NCBI GenBank assembly: GCA_003457065.1
Contig: DMJQ01000134.1
Span: 15,807-21,429, forward strand
Origin: Clostridiales bacterium
Lineage (GTDB): Bacteria; Bacillota; Clostridia; Tissierellales; Sedimentibacteraceae
Direction: 5' to 3'
Length of the DNA: 5,623 nt
The position numbers and the translations under genes are program-made. Shown here piece by piece: positions 4,130 to 5,623 of this stretch (within the stretch, counting starts at the first letter, position 1; each line of letters begins with the position of its first letter). The notes below the pieces were generated by a model, which did no database searches, was not told where the DNA came from, and saw only the letters and a program-made list of their open reading frames with translations.

Positions 4130-5623
4130 ATGAAAAAACTGATTTGGCGTCTGATAATAAGTGCGGCGTTATTTGCTTTTGCACTGCTGATTGGCAATGA
4201 ATCAATGAGATTAATATTGTTTATCGTAAGTTATATTCTCGCTGGAGGAGACGTTGTTAAGAGAGCAGTGAGAAATATCTTCAGAGGAAATGTTTTTGAT
4301 GAGAATTTCTTAATGGCGATTGCATCCATAGGGGCATTCCTTATCGGAGCAGAACCCGAGGGTGTTGCGGTAATGCTGTTTTACCAGGTAGGTGAAGCGT
4401 TTCAAAGCTATGCTGTTGGCCAGTCCAGAAAATCCATCACAAGTCTGATGGATATCCGTCCTGATTATGCAAATGTAAAAGCAGGGGATGAATTAGTCAA
4501 GACAGATCCTGACGATGTTAAAATCGGAGATATAATTGTTGTTAAGGCAGGAGAAAGAGTTCCTCTCGACGGCAGAGTCATTGAAGGAACATCAATGGTT
4601 GACACTTCTGCTCTTACGGGCGAGTCGGTTCCGAGAGAAATAACGGTGGGAAGCGATCTATTAAGCGGATGCATCAATATAAACGGTGTTATAACGGCAG
4701 AGGTAACAAAGGAATTTGAAGAATCCACGGTGAGCAAAATACTTGATCTGGTTGAAAATGCCAGCACAAAAAAATCTAAGTCGGAAAGATTTATCACTAA
4801 ATTTGCAAGGTACTACACGCCGGTCGTGGTTATAATAGCCGCTATTCTTGCGGTCGTGCCGCCGCTGGTTATTGAAGGTGCGACCTTCGGTGACTGGATA
4901 TACAGGGCACTGGCATTTCTTGTTGTATCCTGTCCTTGTGCGCTTGTAATTTCTGTTCCGCTAAGCTTTTTCGGAGGCATAGGCGGTGCTTCTAAAAAGG
5001 GAATCCTGATAAAGGGAAGCAACTACCTGGAAGCTTTGGCTCAAACCGAGATTGTGGTTTTTGACAAGACAGGCACATTGACAAAGGGAGTATTCAACGT
5101 TCAGGAGATACATGCCGAGGGTATATCGGAAGAAGAACTGCTTAAATTTGCCGCATATGCTGAAAGCTATTCAAATCATCCGATTTCCATGTCCTTAAAA
5201 AATGCTTTCAACAAAGACATCGACAATGATAAAATTTCGGATGTGGAGGAAATTCCGGGTCATGGAGTTTCGGCAACAATTGAAGGCAATAAAGTGCTTG
5301 CAGGCAATATTAAGCTTATGAAAGAAAATAATATTAAGTATTATGACGGCGAGCTTGTGGGAACAGTAGTGCATGTGGCGATTGACAGCAGTTATGCCGG
5401 ATATATATTGATTGCGGATGAAGTTAAAGAGGATGCTGCCGATGCGATAAGAATGCTGATACAAGCGTATATCAAACAGACAGTAATGCTTACTGGCGAC
5501 ACTAAAGCCGCCGGAGAGAAAGTTGCCGGCAGTCTTGGCGTAGACAAGGTTTATACGGAGCTTCTTCCTGCAGATAAGGTAGAAAAGGTAGAAGAATTAA
5601 TCGAACATAAATCGGCAAAAGGT
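4130..5623 (+). CDS. cadA: Zn/Cd/Pb-type P1B ATPase lacking an N-terminal HMA domain (3' end outside window)
   Basis: An inner-membrane pump that uses ATP to export divalent soft metals, Zn(II), Cd(II) or Pb(II). The frame is open for 498 codons to the window edge; family members without HMA domains are about 620 residues. AAGGAG (4118-4123) lies 6 nt before ATG. The protein opens directly with the first membrane helices (about residues 4-22, 27-43, 58-74, 76-92). The actuator motif TGES is at 163-166. Membrane helices at about 231-251 and 258-285 include S267-C268-P269-C270-ALVISVPL, the metal-path motif of the CadA/ZntA subgroup. The phosphorylated aspartate is D312 in DKTGTLTKG. The nucleotide domain has H350-P351, GHG (377-379), GN (392-393), TGD (455-457) and PADK (480-483). 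The GDGxND hinge and the last two helices, with the subgroup's Lys and Asp, lie outside. The operon position with a CadC-like repressor supports metal detoxification. Confidence 0.93.
   Translation, partial: MKKLIWRLIISAALFAFALLIGNESMRLILFIVSYILAGGDVVKRAVRNIFRGNVFDENFLMAIASIGAFLIGAEPEGVAVMLFYQVGEAFQSYAVGQSRKSITSLMDIRPDYANVKAGDELVKTDPDDVKIGDIIVVKAGERVPLDGRVIEGTSMVDTSALTGESVPREITVGSDLLSGCININGVITAEVTKEFEESTVSKILDLVENASTKKSKSERFITKFARYYTPVVVIIAAILAVVPPLVIEGATFGDWIYRALAFLVVSCPCALVISVPLSFFGGIGGASKKGILIKGSNYLEALAQTEIVVFDKTGTLTKGVFNVQEIHAEGISEEELLKFAAYAESYSNHPISMSLKNAFNKDIDNDKISDVEEIPGHGVSATIEGNKVLAGNIKLMKENNIKYYDGELVGTVVHVAIDSSYAGYILIADEVKEDAADAIRMLIQAYIKQTVMLTGDTKAAGEKVAGSLGVDKVYTELLPADKVEKVEELIEHKSAKG

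Noticed and set aside
4465..5464. Minus-strand open frames opposite the ATPase gene (4465-4797, 4813-5022, 5195-5464)
   Set aside because: The plus strand encodes continuous P1B ATPase motifs throughout; the minus-strand peptides are compositional by-products.
1..5623. CRISPR arrays, tRNA or rRNA genes, insertion sequences, phage or plasmid transfer modules
   Set aside because: No repeated spacer arrays, no tRNA-like cloverleaf or rRNA sequence, no transposase or integrase motifs. The TraX-family gene alone is not evidence of a conjugative element.

Overview
The window looks like chromosomal DNA from a low-GC anaerobic member of the Bacillota, most likely class Clostridia. The evidence is the AT-rich intergenic DNA, the strong purine-rich ribosome binding sites (GGAGG type), the sigma-A type promoters (TTGACA/TATAAT), and a gene set typical of fermentative clostridia: L-lactate dehydrogenase, a chromosomal TraX-family protein, an ECF transporter S component, a gamma-class carbonic anhydrase, thioredoxin and a CadC/CadA-type metal efflux operon. 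Genus cannot be fixed from the sequence. No rRNA, tRNA, CRISPR array, insertion sequence or phage gene was seen.

Layout, left to right. (1) 2-262: the C-terminal end of an L-lactate dehydrogenase gene, closed by a hairpin at 308-343. (2) 320-982, minus strand: a TraX-family membrane protein whose last codons lie inside that hairpin. Its own promoter and ribosome binding site show that translation starts at 982, not at the longer ATG at 1030. (3) 1151-1732: an ECF transporter S component with a clear promoter just upstream and an AT-rich terminator downstream. (4) 1810-1973: a leader of coding-like composition that may be a broken small gene. One reading frame ends in an ATGA overlap with the next start codon. 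(5) 1974-2522: a gamma-carbonic anhydrase family protein with its three histidine ligands. (6) 2526-2597: a large imperfect hairpin acting as a bidirectional terminator. (7) 2603-2911, minus strand: a thioredoxin with an atypical WCMPC active site. (8) 3046-3342: an unrecognised 98-residue protein with a strongly acidic C-terminal half, ended by a strong terminator.

(9) 3414-5623: a metal-responsive operon that runs off the window. It holds an ArsR/SmtB-family repressor with both known metal-site signatures, a free-standing 73-residue heavy-metal-associated (HMA) domain protein, and a P1B-type ATPase of the Zn/Cd/Pb class that lacks its own N-terminal HMA domain. The promoter has consensus hexamers and two near-identical inverted-repeat operators, one between -35 and -10 and one just downstream of the start point. 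The expected logic is that the repressor sits on both operators, excess Zn(II), Cd(II) or Pb(II) releases it, and the HMA protein and ATPase are made together to bind and export the metal.

Nothing here amounts to a clear new biological system. The most unusual points are the split of the metal-binding domain from its ATPase, the duplicated operator architecture with a dual-site sensor, the possible gene remnant before the carbonic anhydrase, and the acidic orphan protein.
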